From assembly GCA_037893245.1 (NCBI GenBank), contig JBAIAA010000516.1:62001-126000 (forward strand): a stretch of 64,000 nt of DNA, given 5' to 3'. The translations under genes and the position numbers were made by a program. This DNA comes from Crossaster papposus. Taxonomy: Eukaryota > Echinodermata > Asteroidea > Velatida > Solasteridae. Below the pieces are notes generated by a model. That model was not told the origin of the DNA and did not search any database. It saw only the letters and a list, made by a program, of their open reading frames with translations. Positions 62,251-64,000 of this stretch are shown piece by piece. Positions within the stretch are counted from its first letter, which is position 1, and the number at the start of each line of letters is the position of its first letter.

Positions 62251-64000
62251 CAAATAAGGGCATGAAGGAAATCATGCCCCGGGAAGGGGCTGCGTGGTAG
62301 GATATAGTGGGGGGCCTCCAGGAATGGCAACATTAGCAATTTGACCCTGGACATGCTTTGTTAGTATTTTATTTCGATTTTCTGAAAATTGTAACGTTAA
62401 CACACGCGTTTCAAATTCGCCATAGGTTTGTGCACACAATCCCCGCCCACAAATAAGGGCATGAAGGAAAGCATGCCCCGGGAAGGGGCTGGGTGTTAGG
62501 AGATAGAGGGGGGCCTCCAGGAATGGCAAAATTAGCAATTTGACCCGGGGCATGCTTTGTTAGTATTTTATTTCGATTTTCTGAACATTTTAACGTTAAC
62601 ACACGCGTTTCAAATTCGCCATAGGTTTGTGCACACAATCCCCGCCTACAAATAAGGGCATGAAGGAAAGCATGCCCCGGGAAGGGGCTGGGTGTTAGGA
62701 GATAGAGGGGGGCCTCCAGGAATGGCAAAAATAGCAATTTGACCCGGGGCATGCTTTGTTAGTATTTTATTTCGATTTTCTGAAAATATTAACGTTAACA
62801 CACGCGTTTCAAATTCGCCATAGGTTTGTGCACACAATCCCCGCCCACAAATAAGGGCATGAAGGAAAGCATGCCCCGGGAAGGAGCTGGGTGTTAGGAG
62901 ATAGAGGGGGGCCTCCAGGAATGGCAAAATTAGCAATTTGACCCGGGGCATGCTTTGTTAGTATTTTATTTCGATTTTCTGAAAATGTTAACGTTAACAC
63001 ACGCGTTTCAAATTCGCCATAGGTTTGTGCACACAATCCCCGCCCACAAATAAGGGCATGAAGGAAAGCATACCCCGGGAAGGGGCTGGGTGTTAGGAGA
63101 TAGAGGGGGGCCTCCAGGAATGGCAAAATTAGCAATTTGACCCGGGGCATGCTTTGTTAGTATTTTATTTCGATTTTCTGAAAATGTTAACGTTAACACA
63201 CGCGTTTCAAATTCGCCATAGGTTTGTGCACACAATCCCCGCCCACAAATAAGGGCATGAAGGAAAGCATGCCCCGGGAAGGGGCTGGGTGTTAGGAGAT
63301 AGAGGGGGGCCTCCAGGAATGGCAAAATTAGCAATTTGACCCGGGGCATGCTTTGTTAGTATTTTATTTCGATTTTCTGAACATTTTAACGTTAACACAC
63401 GCGTTTCAAATTCGCCATAGGTTTGTGCACACAATCACCGCCCACAAATAAGGGCATGAAGGAAAGCATGCCCCGGGAAGGGGCTGGGTGTTAGGGGATA
63501 GAGGGGGGCCTCCAGGAATGGCAACATTAGCAATTTGACCCTGGGCATGCTTTGTTAGTATTTTATTTCGATTTTCTGAAAATTGTAACGTTAACACACG
63601 CGTTTCAAATTCGCCATAGGTTTGTGCACACAATCCCCGCACACAAATAAGGGCATGAAGGAAAGCATGCCCTGGGAAGGGGCTGGGTGTTAGGAGATAG
63701 AGGGGGGCCTCCAAGAATGGCAAAATTAGCAATTTGACCCGGGGCATGCTTTGTTAGTATTTTATTTCGATTTTCTGAACATTTTAACGTTAACACACGC
63801 GTTTCAAATTCGCCATAGGTTTGTGCACACAATCCTCGCCCACAAATAAGGGCATGAAGGAAAGCATGCCCCGGGAAGGGGCTGGGTGTTAGGAGATAGA
63901 GGGGGGCCTCCAGTAATGGCAAAATTAGCAATTTGACCCGGGGCAAGCTTTGTTAGTATTTTATTTCGATTTTGTGAAAATGTTAACGTTAACACACGCG
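62251..64000. repeat. Right-hand end of window, still inside the array
   Basis: About nine monomers with private changes, such as AAATCATGCC (about 62,270), TGCGTGGTAGGATATAG (about 62,291), GACCCTGGACATGC (about 62,343), GGGGCAAGC (about 63,941) and GATTTTGTGAAAA (about 63,968). The last base lies within ACACACGCG, so the array continues beyond the window. No flanking unique sequence is visible. Confidence 0.85.

Larger units (their letters stand above)
1..64000. repeat. Tandem satellite array, ~199-bp monomer, spans whole window
   Basis: Landmarks such as GCATGCCCCGGG, CCCGGGGCATGC, TAACGTTA, TTCGCCATAGG and GTGCACACAATC recur every 199 bp from the first to the last base, always in the same order and orientation. 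Between comparable landmarks near 487 and 63,747 there are 318 units with a net shift of only about -22 bp. This fits the odd-length units seen (185, 127, 203 bp, and 198/200 bp). Monomers differ from each other by a handful of bases by eye. No unique DNA, mobile element or strand switch interrupts the array, and neither array edge is present. Long homogeneous arrays like this are typical of eukaryotic satellite DNA. Which family, and whether it is centromeric, pericentromeric, subtelomeric or interstitial, cannot be told from the sequence. This entry also accounts for all gene-free stretches in the window. Confidence 0.99.

Noticed and set aside
146-63995. Hundreds of minus-strand open reading frames of about 75-206 codons with near-identical products
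   Set aside because: The 199-bp period is not divisible by three, so the same DNA is read in three overlapping frames and the products are shifted copies of one repeat. Frame-changing units (127, 185, 198, 200, 203 bp) are scattered freely, variants show no obvious codon-position bias, and there is no plausible promoter, terminator or spliced structure.
1-64000. CRISPR array
   Set aside because: Repeats are contiguous 199-bp units without unique spacers, and no cas-like gene is present.
1-64000. Tandem rRNA or tRNA gene cluster, or rDNA spacer repeats
   Set aside because: The monomer holds no recognisable tRNA or rRNA segment, and no rRNA gene flanks the array in the window.

Overview
The whole window is one uninterrupted tandem array of a single satellite-type repeat with a monomer of about 199 bp. 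All copies are in the same orientation, and the array runs off both ends of the window. By spacing of fixed landmarks there are about 321-322 monomers. I found no credible protein-coding gene, RNA gene, CRISPR array, insertion sequence or unique flanking sequence. A 64-kb homogeneous array of this kind points to a eukaryotic chromosome (heterochromatin, pericentromere/centromere, subtelomere or sex chromosome are all possible). I do not recognise the repeat family and cannot name the organism. CpG is only mildly depleted in the monomer (hand count of the first complete monomer: 93 of 199 bases G+C, 8 CpG, observed/expected near 0.75).

Each monomer has two compositional halves. The GC-rich half is bounded by a perfect 15-bp inverted repeat (AAAGCATGCCCCGGG and its reverse complement) around a 61-bp loop with several G tracts. 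The other half has an AT-rich segment ending in the palindrome GTTAACGTTAAC, then an ACGCGT-containing stretch, GTGCAC, and a C-rich/AT tail. The variable bases lie mostly in a patch just left of the near-constant TAACGTTA core, in the first inverted-repeat arm, in the loop, and in the length of the G tract. Combinations of these variants define monomer subfamilies.

The array is a mosaic of multi-monomer duplications readable from shared rare variants. From left to right: 7-mer tandem duplication (offset 1,392 bp; about 3.84-6.66 kb); 11-mer (2,189 bp; about 7.07-11.45 kb); partial 8-mer (1,596 bp; 12.2-14.5 kb); mixed stretch with expanded G tracts (14.5-18.3 kb); trimer-based region (597 bp; 18.3-21.2 kb); 7-mer (1,397 bp; 22.3-25.1 kb); 6-mer (1,195 bp; 25.2-27.7 kb); trimer pair (597 bp; 29.76-30.95 kb); an 11-monomer segment repeated at 3,590 bp (33.9-39.6 kb); 5-mer (996 bp; 39.06-41.05 kb); 21-mer (4,179 bp; 41.2-49.3 kb); 9-mer (1,792 bp; 52.9-56.0 kb); 6-mer (1,194 bp; 60.3-62.25 kb). 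From about 49.7 kb rightwards private changes and odd-length units become more frequent.

The minus strand shows hundreds of overlapping open frames of about 113 codons. They are by-products of a stop-poor repeat whose 199-bp length is not divisible by three. The notable content is the evolutionary structure of the array: nested higher-order repeats, regionally restricted variants, a recombinant monomer, and one truncated unit with filler DNA at the edge of a duplicated block. No gene system is present.
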